Origin: Leptobrachium leishanense
Lineage: Eukaryota > Chordata > Amphibia > Anura > Megophryidae
DNA length: 64,000 bases
Direction: 5' to 3'
Assembly (NCBI GenBank): GCA_009667805.1
Contig: CM019064.1
Coordinates: 271,107,662 to 271,171,661, forward strand
The notes under the pieces are model-generated. The model was not told where the DNA came from, did not search any database, and saw only the letters and a program-made list of their open reading frames with translations. Both the position numbers and the translations under genes were made by a program. Positions 1 to 10,902 of this stretch are shown one piece after another (within the stretch, counting starts at the first letter, position 1; each line of letters opens with the position of its first letter).

Positions 1-746
1 GCCCCGCTGTCTCTAACCTATATTTAGTTCATCAGGTTTCCTTCTACTCTCGTTATCTGTTCTACCCTAGTCCGCTACTTTTCGGTTTCGACCGTGTGTC
101 TAGCGCCCTTCCAGTCTCCTCCCTTTTATGTTCTGTGGCTTATTATTGTTTCTGTATTTTCTCTGTGTTGCTAATTAAACCTTTCCTTGCTCCCTGTAAC
201 TGGTTTGGCCCCCTGTCTGTAATTGCCATAAACCAAACTCAAACCAGCTCCCCACACACAGCACCCTGACAGCTATTCTCTGGCTGCCTTAACATTAATA
301 CTTCCTGTACTTGGTATAGGAAGCACTAATGTACAGTAATGTGCTGTAACAGCCGAGCTGCAATGATTGGGCTAGCAGGATAGACATTAGTACTAATGAG
401 TGTTTCTGTTAGCATTATGGAGTGAGCCATCATGTTTAACGGGCCAAAACGGGAATCAGTCTCAAACCGTTTCTATTTCATGTTTTCCATGGCAGCATAA
501 TAATGAGTTGGTCCCCTCACTCAGACTTGCATTCATGTGCTCCTACAGCAGAGTTGGGAACCAACCGAAGAAAGCAGGACCTAAAGCGGGGAGTGGTGCG
601 GGTGATAGTAATTTTATTCATGGGAAAAGAAACCCCCACAAGTCAGTGACGTTTCGGCCTAGAGGCCTTAATCATACATAAACGTTAGAAACCATCGGAG
701 GACTATGGCAATCGTCATATGAAGCTCCCATAGAAGCAGGGGACAC
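1..746. other. Repeat-derived flank without a recognisable gene
   Basis: No coding exon is seen. The first ~270 bases are pyrimidine-rich, contain an AATTAAA-like signal near 172 and end in a CCTGACAG, resembling the R-U5 half of an LTR, but no partner LTR is in view. Bases 549-680 contain a GAAGAAAGCAGGACCT block that recurs in similar form near 5080 at the 5' end of the Penelope-like element, followed by a GACGTTTCGGCC motif, so this may be a detached terminal piece of that family. Inference only. Confidence 0.35.
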
Positions 747-1531
747 ATGACACCATACCCTCACATCGAAAAACTCTCATCTAAACTTTACCCCAAACTA
801 GGCGCCCTGTACAGAAACAAATCCTGCCTGAGCCCCGCAGTAAGAAAGCAGATTGTACAACAAATGCTTATGCCGGCTATTGATTACGGAGATGTAGTGT
901 ACGCAGCCGCCCCGCAAACACATCTTCAGAAACTTACTACATTGTATAACTCATTCTGCCGCTTTGCATTACAATGTAACTACATGACCCACCATTGTGA
1001 CATGTTAAAAGAGCTAATCTGGCCATCGCTGGAATCTAGACGCACCCTTCACCTTTCCAGCCTGGTGTTTAAGAGCTTTTCTGGGAAGCTGCCACCCTAT
1101 CTGAATAGACTGCTTCCCCCAGCAGCTCCCTCATTCTATAACCTCCGATCCAGGACCAGCACCTTACTTGCAATACCACAATACAAAAAGACAGTGGCTC
1201 GATCCTCATTTTCCTACAAAGCACCACAAATATGGAATAACCTCCCAGACTCCATCAAATCTTCCTCCAGTCTTAAGTCACTCAAGAGCTCCTTACTAAC
1301 ATACCTCAATACAGAATGCACCTGTAAACATGTAACATAATGACTATTTCCTACATATTTATTTTATGTTAATCTGTATATTTGTGTTCTTAATACCTTA
1401 CATTGTATTACTTTATATTTCTGTAACTAACACTTCAATGTTCTTGAACCCAGGACATACTTGAAAACGAGAGAAATCTCAATGTATACTTCCTGGTAAA
1501 ATCCTTTATAAATAAATAAATAAATAAATAC
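747..1531 (+). mobile_element. 5'-truncated non-LTR retrotransposon (L2/CR1-like), C-terminal RT region and 3' tail
   Basis: An open frame of 197 codons (747-1340) reads as the end of a jockey/CR1/L2-type reverse transcriptase protein. It has the LMPAIDYGDVVY stretch of the thumb region, then SLVFKSFSGKLPPYLNRL and NNLPDSIKSS near its end, as in vertebrate LINE polyproteins where this part follows the catalytic core. The first ATG is probably an internal Met, because the catalytic YADD part is absent, so the copy is truncated. The 3' UTR ends with CAGGACATACTTGAAAACGAG, TTCCTGGTAAAAT and a (TAAA/AATA)n tail at 1506-1531, the usual end of this LINE type. A second copy of this tail lies at 58828-58883. 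The frame itself has no stops, so this copy is not very old. Confidence 0.75.
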
Positions 1532-1661
1532 TAAGGGGACAAAAATAATAAGTAATTCTAGATTACATCAAGAAACCTATAAAGACAGTTGCAACCATCA
1601 CTAGAAACAAACATTAAGGTCAAACACCCAGTTTAATCCTTTTGGCCATAGCGTATCCAAT

Positions 1662-2084
1662 TTATATATACATCTTTTTCTCCCTTTGTTTCAATAGTCG
1701 TACACGGTCACCCCCTCTTCTGAGGGTCGGGAGATGATCATTTGCCTGGAACCACAATTGTGCTACACTATGTGAACAATTTACAAAATACTCCGCTACA
1801 GGTAGTTCCATCCGTTTCGTACGAATTGTGGATTTATATTTACTAATCAGTTTTTTTACCTTTTGTGTGGTCTCCCCTACATAGAGGAGACCGCAGGGGC
1901 ATTTCAAGACGTAAATAACGAAGGAAGAGTTGCAAGTATAAAAATCCCAGATAGGAATTTTACAGCCTGTGTGCGAATGTAACAATGATTCACCTTTAAT
2001 AACTGCATCGCATGAAGAGCAATGTAGACAATGAAAAGTGCCGCATTTACGCGGTGTAAAAACAGTTTGTGTAGTGGTCTTCAA
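1662..2084 (-). pseudogene. PLE GIY-YIG endonuclease domain (fragment)
   Basis: A 140-codon open stretch contains a Cys-rich approach (FHCLHCSSCDAV) and the nuclease signature VIYVLKCPCGLLYVGET, in which the second Tyr-Val-Gly of GIY-YIG is intact and the first is altered to VIYVL. In this family the domain nicks target DNA for target-primed reverse transcription. It is the C-terminal part of the PLE polyprotein and is separated from the RT by several stops and frameshifts (the intervening pieces are at 2130-2576), so it is not expected to be made as a working enzyme. Confidence 0.8.
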
Positions 2085-2634
2085 GGAGACTATGCCAGCT
2101 TTAACAAGAGAATCCCTAAGATTTCTATTTCATCTACATGCGAACATTACAACCTGTAGAGAAGGAATGTCACTGTATACTCTTTGTAGAACCTGCCAAT
2201 AGGTATGGAGAATATGACTAACTGATCTACTCGCTTTGTTAAATTTAGACACAAAGGGGATACAAATCCCCTCCTGTCTATTAGGACTCCTACGTGAAAT
2301 AATAGGGGACTGATCCAACGATTTTGCCCACACACTCTTCCTTCAGGAAACTCTCCGGACAACCTTTTGAAGGAATTTTTTATTCATCTGCTGTAGTCTC
2401 TTGTCACAGATATGAGGATCCGTGACGTTCTGGACAACCCTAGTAAACTGACTCCGAGGCAGAGACTTAAGTGTATTTACAGGATGGAAACTACTGTAAT
2501 GAAGGAGGCTATTCCTATCAGTGGGTTTAGTGTAGAGGTCACTGACTAGATGTCCTGCTGTAAACATCAAAGTCAAGTCAAGGAAATTGATTTCTGACCG
2601 ATTTTATATGTCATTGTAAACTTGATATGAGGGA

Positions 2635-3565
2635 TTACAGTATTGATGTCATTAAAAAAATCTCTAAATCAGCTTCACTAGCTGTACAGATGCAAAAAAA
2701 AATTATATATTGATGTGTATATACATGGTGATTCTCAAAGGCATCCATGAATAGGTTAGCATAGACTGGGGCCATATTTGAACCCACGGTTGTTCCACTC
2801 TGTTTATAAACCGTGTCACCAAACAAAAATAAGTTATTATGGAGAACCAGTTCCTCTAGTTTCATCACAAAATGAATCTGTTCAACTGGTAAGGAATGTC
2901 CAGAAAGGGTTACACGTACAGCCACCATACCATACCCTCAGCATTAGGGATGGAGGTGTATAAACTGGTGACGTCCCAGGTGAAAAGTATAACAGGACCC
3001 TCTATTGTGAGATCAATGAGGTGCCCCAGTACAACCTTACTATCCCAAAGAAATGACTTGGTTTGAAAATCCAACGACTGGAGAATCCTATCCAGGAAGA
3101 CCAATATAGGTTGGAGCACCGAATCTGTGTTTGTCACAGATTGGCGGACTCTCCAGATTTTTGTGAATTTTAGGTATTATATAAAAGACTGGTAGAATGG
3201 CATGTTCTTTTCTGAGGTATCTAGACAAATCAATATCAATGTGGTGTTCTCGTGCCTCCACAATCAGCTCCTCAATCTCCTTAACAACCATCATAGCAGT
3301 CCTCATATTACTAACACTATATGTGCTAGTGTCACTTAGTTGTCTATCCACTACCTTGAGGTAATCCCTGACATACATCACTACCAATGCCCCACCCCTT
3401 ATCTGCAGGTTTACAGATCAAATCCTTATTCTCTTGTAGATCTGTCAACGCTTTATGTTCAATTGACGAGAAATTTGGATTTTTACCATCCCTAAAGTTA
3501 CTCAATAGACAGTCAATGTCCTGTTTCACAAATTGTACAAATGTTTCAATAGGTGGAGTAATCAC
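2635..3565 (-). pseudogene. PLE reverse transcriptase core (broken)
   Basis: Overlapping minus-strand pieces (3344-3565, 3088-3387, 2910-3137, 2635-2928) carry successive RT motifs: a PADKG box, PVFYIIPKIHK, DVTSLYTSIPNAEGM (first catalytic Asp present) and the GTTVGSNMAPVYANLFM block just before the active-site loop. The YxDD loop is not preserved. Each motif sits in a different frame from its neighbour, so at least three frameshifts have accumulated. This agrees with an old insertion that has been hit by a later DNA transposon. Confidence 0.8.
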
Positions 3566-3583
3566 TTGTATTCCAAAGCCTTA

Positions 3584-4423
3584 AGGCTGGCCGTCCACTG
3601 GATCCTTAGTCGGACGACCAACTTTTTCATCAGACAATGGACGACATTGGTCGTGCGACCAGGTCCGACTAGGGTCGTCCACTGCGTGCGATCTGTCGTG
3701 CGACCACAGACGATCCAGATCAAAAATCAGACAGAGGTGGAGTGCAGAGGCTGCCAAAACCAGAATGAACTGGTTTTGTATATAAAATCATCACATCCTG
3801 CTTTTTGAAACACTCAGTCCTTTTTTTTTTTTTTTAAATTATAATATTGTTCAGAAGAAAAAAATATGGTTTTAAAAAAAAAAAAATGACATTTAAAACC
3901 TATGGGATCCGCAGTTTCATAGTAGTGATTGGTCACCTGGTATTCCTTTTTTATTTATCTGCAGTGTATGGATTCTACATGTTGGATGGTGACACTTTTC
4001 ATGCAATGCCCATCAGCTTGAATAAGTGAAACATGGCCAACTTGGTAACCCTAGTGTCTGCATATATATATAATTTGTTAAGTCAGTAAGCAGGTGGGAA
4101 GGCAGAACATGTTAAAATAACCTGCAGCCTCCATCTACCACTTCCTTTGACCTTTCCAGATCAAAATCAATCCAAATCACTCCTTTGATCAGCTTGTCCA
4201 CATCCATCTTCTCTCCAGGGATCGGTCAGATGTCTGCGATTTTCCCTTCAAATGGAAGGCATCACACATCTGATGGCATCTTTCTCCCTCGCTGGAAGTC
4301 TGACGACGGACGCAATGGACTATGGTCCATTCACCTGCATGTTGTAGGATCGGTCGGACGACGAGACGCGATATCGGATGATCGCACCGTCACACAAATA
4401 CGGATCCAGTGGACGGCCAGCCT
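3584..4423. mobile_element. Non-autonomous TIR transposon (Harbinger-like) inside the PLE
   Basis: The ends are a perfect 22-bp inverted repeat beginning AGGCTGGCCGTCCACTGG. The PLE reading resumes on both sides, so the block is an insertion of 840 bp. Flanks are TTA on the left and AAA on the right, compatible with a decayed TWA target duplication as in PIF/Harbinger elements, but this is inference. No transposase is seen inside. It has short homopolymers and an internal inverted copy of the ACGACC/GGTCGT motif near each end. Confidence 0.75.
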
Positions 4424-5220
4424 AAATCCTTTGTCTGGAAGAGCACATTAGAAACCCCATCTCCAGTCATATCCTCTCTCCCGTGAAAGAAGACTTTGAA
4501 AAAATCTTTCCAAGTCCACCCTTAGGGAGAAAAAGTCAATAAATGTGGTCGGGCAAAAAGAAAGACCCTTCAACAGTACCTGCAATTCCATATTCGAGAG
4601 TTGATGGTCGGAGATATTGACCACTAGCGGCAGCGATTCGAGTTGTACATCTTCGGATAATAGATTTTCTTTATTCGCCATGATTTTGTGCCGCCTCCTC
4701 CTGTGTCTGTTCCTTGTTGACCTGCGTCTAAAAAAGAGGTAGTAGGGACAGACTGGGTAAACAGTTGATCATCGGAGGTCTCTAGATCTGTATCAGTGGA
4801 ATCCTCTCCCTGGTTGTTCCTATGATTCTTTTTCTGAAAACGTGGTGTCTGGTGTGATGTCTGTTTCCTAAAAGTATTACCAAATGTGGGTCCCCCTCGG
4901 TACCACTTATTAACTCGACCCTTAACATAATCTTCCAGATCCCTGGCAAACTTAATCCTTTTGGTATTCGCAATTTGTAATCTCATATCCTCCATTTGTT
5001 TATTTAATTGGGTGTGGAACACTGCAAGGTCACCTCCAAGATGGGGTGCCGTAACCCCAAAAACTGTAAACCGACCAAAGAAAGCAGGACCTCCTCCAGT
5101 CCGCTGACGCGCGGTGCTGTCATTGGCCGCAGGGGTCACCCTGCCGCAGCCAATGGCTAGCACCAACTGATGGGCGTGACTACATAGGCCCATTGAAGCT
5201 AACGTGGCGTGCAATGTCAC

Positions 5221-5640
5221 CCCGCAGCTTCATGGCCCACCTGCCACTGGGACGGCATAGTACGCCCCGCAGCAGGAAATGGTTACGCTCCCTGTCTTAT
5301 CTCATTCAGCTGCTATCTCTCATCTCAGTTAGCCTGGAGAACAATAGCCTCCTGCCGCTTTAACTGTTTATTGCTGTTATTTATTTAATCTACAGTATTT
5401 AAGTAAAGTTTTTGCACAGATTTTGGTTGCTTCAAATGTTACATCATGGGAAAATCCACAAAATGGAAACAGGAGATAAAAAAATCTAATTTTGTTTTTC
5501 CTTTTTACATGCCATTACTTAAAAAAAAAAAGCAGCATGCTTCATAACGTGTTTTTATTTGTAATTGACAAGTAATCTAGTTACAGTTTAAGTAAGTTGT
5601 AGTGTCCGTTTAACAAACAGGACCAAGATGGTGCTGTATA
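5221..5640. other. Non-coding stretch, no recognised feature
   Basis: Between the PLE and the Tc1 composite. AT-rich towards the right, with a poly(A) run near 5520. No exon, RNA gene or inverted repeat was recognised. Confidence 0.4.
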
Positions 5641-5896
5641 TACAGTCAGGTCCAGAAATATTGGGACATCGACAAAATGCTAACATCTTTGGCTCTATAC
5701 ACCAGCACAATGGATTTGGAATGAAACAAACACAATGTGCTTTAACTGCAGACTGTCAGCTTTAATTTGAGGGTATGTACATCCAACTCAGGTGAACGGT
5801 GTAGGACTTACAGCAGTTTGCAGATGTGCCTCCCACTTGTTAAGGAACCAAAAGGTAATGGGACAGAATAATAATCATAAATAAAACTTTACCTTC

Positions 5897-6169
5897 TTAA
5901 TACTTTGTTGCAAATCCTTTGCAGTCAATCACAGCCTGAAGTCTGGAAAGCATAGACCTCACCAGACGCTGGGTTTCATCCCTGGTGCTGCTCTGCCAGG
6001 CCTCTACTGCAACGGTCTTCAGTTCCTGCTTGTTCTTGGGGCATTTTCCCTTCAGTTTTGTCTTCAGCAAGTGAAATGCATGCTCAATGGGATTCAGGCC
6101 AGGTGATTGACTTGGCCATTGCATAAAAGACCCGGGAGACCACGGAAAACAACTGTGGTGGATGACCAA
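5897..6169 (-). pseudogene. Tc1 transposase C-terminal fragment (left copy)
   Basis: The minus-strand frame reads SPGLNPIEHAFHLLKTKLKG and runs to the family's normal C-terminus GFATKY. This is the part of a Tc1 transposase holding the third catalytic residue (Glu of the DD34E triad). Comparison with the intact copy at 6953-7987 shows Asp-to-Gly change just before LNPIE. Upstream of about 6125 the sequence switches orientation, so the remaining two thirds of the gene are missing on this strand. Confidence 0.85.
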
Positions 6170-6485
6170 AGAATTCTTTCCCTGGTGAAGAAAACACCCT
6201 TCACAACAGTTGGCCAGATCAAGACCACTCTCCAGGAGGTAGGTGTGTGTGTGTCAAAGTCAACAGAGTGAATACAGAGGGTTCACCACAAGATGTAAAC
6301 CATTGGGGAGCCTCAAAAACAGGAAGGCCAGATTAGAGTTTGCCAAACAACACCTAACAAAGCCTTCACAGTTCTGGAACAAGATCCTATGGACAGATGA
6401 GACCAAGATCAACTTGTACCAGAGTGATGGGAAGAGAAGCATATGGAGAAGGAAAGGAACGTTATGTTGGCCAGACACGAGCAGG
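6135..6485 (+). pseudogene. Tc1 transposase N-terminal/central fragment (inverted piece of left copy)
   Basis: Plus-strand sequence nearly identical to bases 7132-7470 of the intact neighbour: the KKTPFTTVGQIK stretch, QSEYRGFTTRCKPL and the first catalytic motif LWTDETKINLYQSDGK. It lacks the bases encoding STIKRRL (a deletion near 6262) and ends abruptly at the MITE fragment. It has no start and no C-terminal part. Confidence 0.8.
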
Positions 6486-6714
6486 GTCTGACGTCTCCAA
6501 ATCACACACACACACCGCTAGCGGGCGCAGCGCACTCTGTACGTCCGTACTAGAGGTTCTGAGTTCTCGAAAAAATGCGTTCATTTTCCACGGCCGGACT
6601 TTCGTGCGACCGTACTTAGTATATTGGCCGTCATTGCCCGTCATTTGCTGCTAGTGCGGCCGTAATTAAGTGCGCTAGAACGCACGTTAAAAGTGCGCTG
6701 GTCTGACCCCAGCC
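6486..6714 (-). mobile_element. Truncated Harbinger-like MITE (GGCTGGGGTCAGAC family)
   Basis: The right end GGTCTGACCCCAGCC followed by TAA matches, in inverse orientation, the left end of the copies at 31014 and 32272. The internal blocks (GTACGTCCGTACTAG, AAAATGCGTTCATTTT, GGCCGTCATTGCCCGTCATTTGCTGC) recur in those copies. The left end is cut off at about 6486. Confidence 0.7.
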
Positions 6715-6952
6715 TAATTTGAGGGTATGTACATCCAACTCAGGTGAACGGTGTAGGACGTACAGCAGTTTGCAGATGTGCCTCCCACTTGTAAAGGGGC
6801 CAAAGGTAATGGGACAATTGGCTTCTCAGCTGTTCCATGGCCAGATGTGTGATATTCCCTCATTACCCCAATTACAATGTGCAGATAAAAGACACAGAGT
6901 TCATTTCAAGTGTGCTATTTGCATTTGGAATCTGTTGCTGTCAACTCTCAAG

Positions 6953-7987
6953 ATGAGATCCAAAGAGTTGTCACTATCAGTGAAGCAAGCTATCATTAGG
7001 CTGAAGAAACAAAACAAACCCATCAGAGAGATAGCAAGAACATTAGGCGTTGCCAAAACAACTGTTTGGAACATTCTCAAAAACAAGGAATGCTCCGGTG
7101 AGCTCAGCAACACCAAAAGAACCAGGAGCCCACAGAAAACAACTGTGGTGGATGACCGAAGAATTCTTTCCCTGGTGAAGAAAACACCCTTCACAACAGT
7201 TGGCCAGATCAAGAACACTCTCCAGGAGGTAGGTGTATGTGTGTCAAAGTCAACAATCAAGAGAAGACTTCACCAGAGTGAATACAGAGGGTTCACCACA
7301 AGGTGTAAACCATTGGTGAGCCTCAAAAACAGGAAGGCCAGATTAGAGTTTGCCAAACACCTAACAAAGCCTTCACAGTTCTGGAACAAGATCCTATGGA
7401 CAGATGAGACCAAGATCAATTTGTACCAGAGTGATGGGAAGAGAAGAGTATGGAGAAGGAAAGGAACTGCTCATGATCCTAAGCATACCACCTCATCATT
7501 GAAGCATGGTGTTGGTAGTGTCATGGCATGGGCATGTATGGCTGCCAATGGAACTGGTTCTCTTGTATTTATTGATGATGTGACTGCTGACAAAAGCAGC
7601 AGGATGAATTCTGAAGTGTTTCAGACAATATTATCTGCTCACATTCAGCCAAATGCTGCAGAACTCATTGGATGGCGCTTCACAGTGCAGATGGACAATG
7701 ACCCAAAGCATACTGCAAAAGCAACCAAAGAGTTTTTGAAGGGACAGAAGTGGAATGTTATGCAATGGTCAAGTCAATCACCTGACCTGAATCCCATTGA
7801 GCATGTATTTCACTTGCTGAAGACAAAACTGAAGGGAAAATGCCCCAAGAACAAGCAGGAACTGAAGACAGTTGCAGTAGAGGCCTGGCAGAGCATCGCC
7901 AGGGATGAAACCCAGTGTCTGGTGATGTCTATGCATCCCAGACTTCAGGCTGTGATTGACTGCAAAGGATTTGCAACCAAGTATTAA
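6953..7987 (+). CDS. Tc1/mariner transposase, intact (344 aa)
   Basis: Cut-and-paste transposase acting in the nucleus on TA-flanked TIRs. The open frame runs on from upstream, but the Met at 6953 (MRSKELSLSVKQ) is the family start: it gives 344 residues, the normal Tc1 length (~340). Residues 5-50 form the first helix-turn-helix (IREIARTLGVAKTTVWNIL). A second DNA-binding region follows with an Arg-rich hook (NTKRTRSPQK), then the catalytic domain: WTDET (first Asp), MDNDPKHTAK (second Asp) and [15 protein letters not shown] (Glu). All three DD34E residues are present and there are no stops or frameshifts, so the protein could be active. The copy lacks its own 5' TIR because of the MITE junction at 6715. 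What it could still act on is the outer pair of ends of the composite or related copies elsewhere. Confidence 0.92.
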   Translation: MRSKELSLSVKQAIIRLKKQNKPIREIARTLGVAKTTVWNILKNKECSGELSNTKRTRSPQKTTVVDDRRILSLVKKTPFTTVGQIKNTLQEVGVCVSKSTIKRRLHQSEYRGFTTRCKPLVSLKNRKARLEFAKHLTKPSQFWNKILWTDETKINLYQSDGKRRVWRRKGTAHDPKHTTSSLKHGVGSVMAWACMAANGTGSLVFIDDVTADKSSRMNSEVFQTILSAHIQPNAAELIGWRFTVQMDNDPKHTAKATKEFLKGQKWNVMQWSSQSPDLNPIEHVFHLLKTKLKGKCPKNKQELKTVAVEAWQSIARDETQCLVMSMHPRLQAVIDCKGFATKY

Positions 7988-8242
7988 GAAGGGAAAGTTT
8001 GATTTATGATTATTATTCTGTCCCATTACCTTTGGTCCCTTAACAAGTGGGAGGCACATCTGCAAACTGCTGTAAGTCCTACACCGTTCACCTGAGTTAG
8101 ATGTACATACCCTCAAATTAAAGCTGACAGTCTGCAGTTAAAGCACATTGTGTTTGTTTCATTCCAACTCCATTGTGGTGGTGTATAGAGCCAAAGATGT
8201 TAGAATTGTGTCGATGTCCCAATATTTCTGGACCTGACTGTA

Positions 8243-9213
8243 TGTGATCAGGATTAATTTTATTGTAAAATAATAAATAACTGCCAAGATTGCTCTACTT
8301 TATGGAACACCAGCATATTCTACAGTTCTGTGCAACAAGGGGATGATGCATTAGAACAACAAACCTATAGCAAACAGGTACGTTAGGATTGTGGGACCTT
8401 GTTCTTGAGGGAACTTACAATCTCTAAAGAAATATATACTGTATATAGAGAGGTAGGTGTGTACATATCACAAAGCGTCTTGCTCAAGGTATTCTGACTG
8501 AGATGGGAATCTGCTTTCCACGGTGGCAGAGAAGAAACATGGTGGTAAGGTTGTACCTGCCCTTACCTCTACTCTACACAGCCAGCATTGTGTGGGCGGC
8601 GCATATGTCCCAAACATACTTGGTACTGGACACTTAGGGAAGAGGTGCGCAGGGAGGTTTGAACTGGTCTCTATACTGTTGTAAAGCATTATATAGTACC
8701 AATTAAACATAACACACACACACAAATATATATATATCCATGAGAAAAGCAGAAATCTGTATACAAAAGGTGCAAGAGGTGCTTTTATGTTATTTTGTGG
8801 TGTTGTAAAAGGGCCGATTGCAAGCCATTGCCCCCAGGCTGAAATTTGTCAGCCCTCTTCTGCTTGTGGGCCAAAGGAGATGTCCTGACAAGCATAATTT
8901 CTGATCGCTGTCTTGAAAATAAAGAATTGACTTTGAGGATATCTAAAGCCCAACTACCTGTATGTCCTATGGGAACCAACCTATGAAGCTACTACATGCA
9001 CTCTCAAAGTATTCAGAGTCCCAATGCAAGAGAAAAGGAAAATGCAATGCAAAAATGGACAAAGAGCGCAGGACTCTAAGTAAAAGCTATCCAAAACCAA
9101 TAAAGGTACCCCATCCTCTAGAAATTTCACATGACCTACTATCATCAGCTCCTCTCACTGCAGATCAAGATTTCTTCCAGTTCTGTGGAATTTCCTTCCC
9201 TGTCTCAATAACG
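8243..9213. other. Non-coding stretch, no recognised gene
   Basis: Contains short (CA)n/(TA)n runs near 8710-8735 and otherwise unique-looking sequence. No exon with splice sites or conserved protein similarity was seen on either strand. Confidence 0.4.
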
Positions 9214-9700
9214 CAGTGGTCCCCAAACCTGTCCTCCGGACCCTCTAACAGGCCAGATTTTACAGGTCACCTTGGGGAGATGCAGACTTAGTGCGTTCTT
9301 GTGACCACTCCTCCCTGTGTCCGTCGCAGCGTTGTGAGGTTTCTAAGGAGTGGGCTACATGGTGTAGCATGCGTACTAGTTGCACGCGCTACACTGGTTG
9401 TGCTGAAACCCTCCCCGTCGAAAAGCTACGACGCATGTTCGACGTGGCTACAAAGCGCGATCGATTGCACTTTGTAGCGCTGAACACACTAAATGCACTC
9501 AGTGAGGTGGCCAGACGAGCATCAGAGTGGAAGGAACGTAAACGGTCACAGATTTTCCTTCCGCTCTCAAGAACGCCGGTGTGACACTGGCCTGAAACCT
9601 GCAATCACTGAGCAGCAAATTATATCACCTGTGCTGTGCTTCAGATATCCTGCAAACCTGGCTTGTCAGCAGGACCTGAGGACAGGTTTGGGAAACACTG
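9214..9700. mobile_element. hAT-like MITE (CAGTGGTyCCCAA family) split by a second MITE
   Basis: The outer part (9214-9287 and 9592-9700) matches the ~185-bp repeats at 34388, 37111 and 37925: inverted ends CAGTGGTCCCCAAACCTG / CAGGTTTGGGAAACACTG and the shared core CTGCAATCACTGAGCAGCAAAT. It is interrupted at about 9288-9591 by a ~304-bp element that also occurs at 35858-36175 (shared GTGGCTACAAAGCGCGAT and CATCAGAGTGGAAGGAAC-type blocks). Confidence 0.75.
9288..9591. mobile_element. Nested MITE (second copy at 35858-36175)
   Basis: The block begins TAGTGCGTTCTTGTGACC and ends GGTGTGACACTGGCC. Its GC-rich, CpG-rich interior matches the 35.9-kb copy over most of its length. It interrupts a hAT-like MITE whose uninterrupted sequence is visible in three other copies in this window, so its limits are defined by comparison. 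Confidence 0.65.
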
Positions 9701-10167
9701 CATTAACATGCCCCCGAATATTCACTCAAACGCTCCCTTAAAATACCTCTCTTCACCTGCAATCTAACAGTAGAACTACTTCAACCAGATCCAAAAGACG
9801 GGCCTAGATTTAGTGAAGCCTTATTTGTGGTTATAATTAGAGGCTACTCTTAATATAAAGAGATAAATTAGCCTAATACATTTTAAAAGCTTTCTGTGTA
9901 GATGGGAGTATATGAAAGGCATATATTTGTGTGGAATCTCATGTGTATGCCAGTGTTCCACAAGAGGCCTCTGTTTGAGTGAGACCATAGGTGACTGCCA
10001 ACTTTACGTAATAGAGCCACCTCTGCCTACATCACTAGAATAAAAAAAAGGGTCTGGGGAAGCAAAAGGTAACCTGGGTGATACATCCACAGAACTGCAA
10101 AGGCATTGGTGGCCATTGTTAATGCGTTGAATCTCCTTAAAGAGCGAAGGAGTTGAGTGAATGCTCT
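9701..10167. other. Flank of ERV1, no recognised gene
   Basis: No coding potential with support. Its last four bases (CTCT, 10164-10167) are the left target-site copy of the provirus. Confidence 0.45.
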
Positions 10168-10843
10168 TGTAACCGGAGTCAATCAGGTTCACTTCATTAA
10201 CGGCGCCGGACCAGACACAAGCAAGGATTGTCCAAACACTAGTCTCTTCAGGAAAGGCAAGAGTTTATTGTGTCGTCACACAAGTGCTCACACAGGATTG
10301 AATCGCTTAGAGTGAGCCCCGATTACACAGAGACATGAGGTTTTATGCCCCAAATACATAATTAGGTACATCCCCATTAGCCCACCTCCCTATGACACTC
10401 TATTCTACCCCACGTGGGTTAATACCTCCCATCATTAATTCGAACACAAAGAACATTCCACATATAACTATAAATTGATACACTTCTCGTTAGTTTGACA
10501 GTCTGTGATTTGTTTGTGCTGTCTTTCTCCGGGCAGTGCCTCCCTCCCTATCGGCTATGTTTATTCAGATGGCCTGGGGCCCGGTCTTCTATACTCCTTC
10601 GTCTTTCCGCGGGCCCCACCGACCTTTGAGTCGCTTTTCTCCTCCGTGCCAGGAACAGACAGAGATCTTTCATAAAACTTTAATTGCTTTTCTGCTAATC
10701 TAAACGCATTCCTAAGTTTCTACGTATACCTCATTCTAGTCTCAGCTACAAACCTGTCTATTTATATACAAGTGAACCAATATTCTGAACAAGATGGCCG
10801 CCTGTGTACAATGGCGGCCGTCTTTCAGCCTATTTCCACTTCA
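10168..10843 (-). repeat. ERV1 3' LTR
   Basis: 676 bp. On the coding strand it starts TGAAGTGGAAATAGG and ends CCGGTTACA. A TATA-like CATAAAA lies at 10341-10347 and AATAAA at 10264-10269, about 75 bp apart, marking the U3/R and R/U5 borders approximately. Its U3 start (GGCCGCCATT...GGCGGCCATCTTG) is clearly related to the ERV2 LTRs. It is the twin of 18541-19216 apart from one seen difference. Confidence 0.95.
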
Positions 10844-10853
10844 TTCCCCCCTT
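10844..10853 (-). promoter_or_regulatory. ERV1 polypurine tract
   Basis: On the coding strand AAGGGGGGAA lies directly before the 3' LTR, the expected site and composition of the plus-strand primer. Confidence 0.8.
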
Positions 10854-10902
10854 GGCTCAAGTGTCAGGATCTTTTCCTGGCACTTGTAGCCATTACACTC
10901 CA

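Larger units (their letters stand above)
1640..5220 (-). mobile_element. Penelope-like retroelement (PLE) with GIY-YIG endonuclease, decayed
   Basis: Read on the minus strand from 5220 down. An N-terminal region (4624-5220) is followed by a block with KGLSFCPT (near 4550), then LICKPADKG (near 3410), LPVFYIIPKIHK (near 3170), the RT motif A region DVTSLYTSIP (near 2950), then SGTTVGSNMAPVYANLFM (near 2770), and finally a GIY-YIG-type domain at 1662-2084 with YVLKCPCGLLYVGETT. This order, RT then a C-terminal GIY-YIG nuclease, is diagnostic of Penelope-like elements. The RT is dead: the catalytic Asp pair expected after HQYI is replaced (YIIFF), and the coding region is broken into at least seven frames. 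An 840-bp TIR element (3584-4423) is inserted into it. No hammerhead ribozyme was recognised at its ends. Confidence 0.85.
5643..8240 (+). mobile_element. Tc1/mariner composite: two head-to-head copies with outward identical ends
   Basis: The left end (5643, CAGTCAGGTCCAGAAATATT) and the right end (8240) are inverted copies, each flanked by TA, the Tc1 target site. Both outer ends carry the same 3' part of the element. The left copy reads transposase C-terminus on the minus strand (5897-6125), then flips at about 6125-6135 into a plus-strand N-terminal segment (to about 6480). A MITE fragment follows (6486-6714), then an almost complete plus-strand copy lacking its own 5' TIR (from 6715) with an intact transposase. 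The structure arose by inversion or nested insertion. The outer pair of TIRs could in principle act as one unit. Confidence 0.85.

Noticed and set aside
1..270. Possible 3' half of a gypsy-type LTR
   Set aside because: No second LTR, primer site or internal region is visible, and the left part lies outside the window.
1640..5220. Hammerhead ribozyme expected at Penelope-like element ends
   Set aside because: I could not find a CTGATGA core with a correctly placed GAAA and stems on the minus strand. A covariance-model search would be needed.
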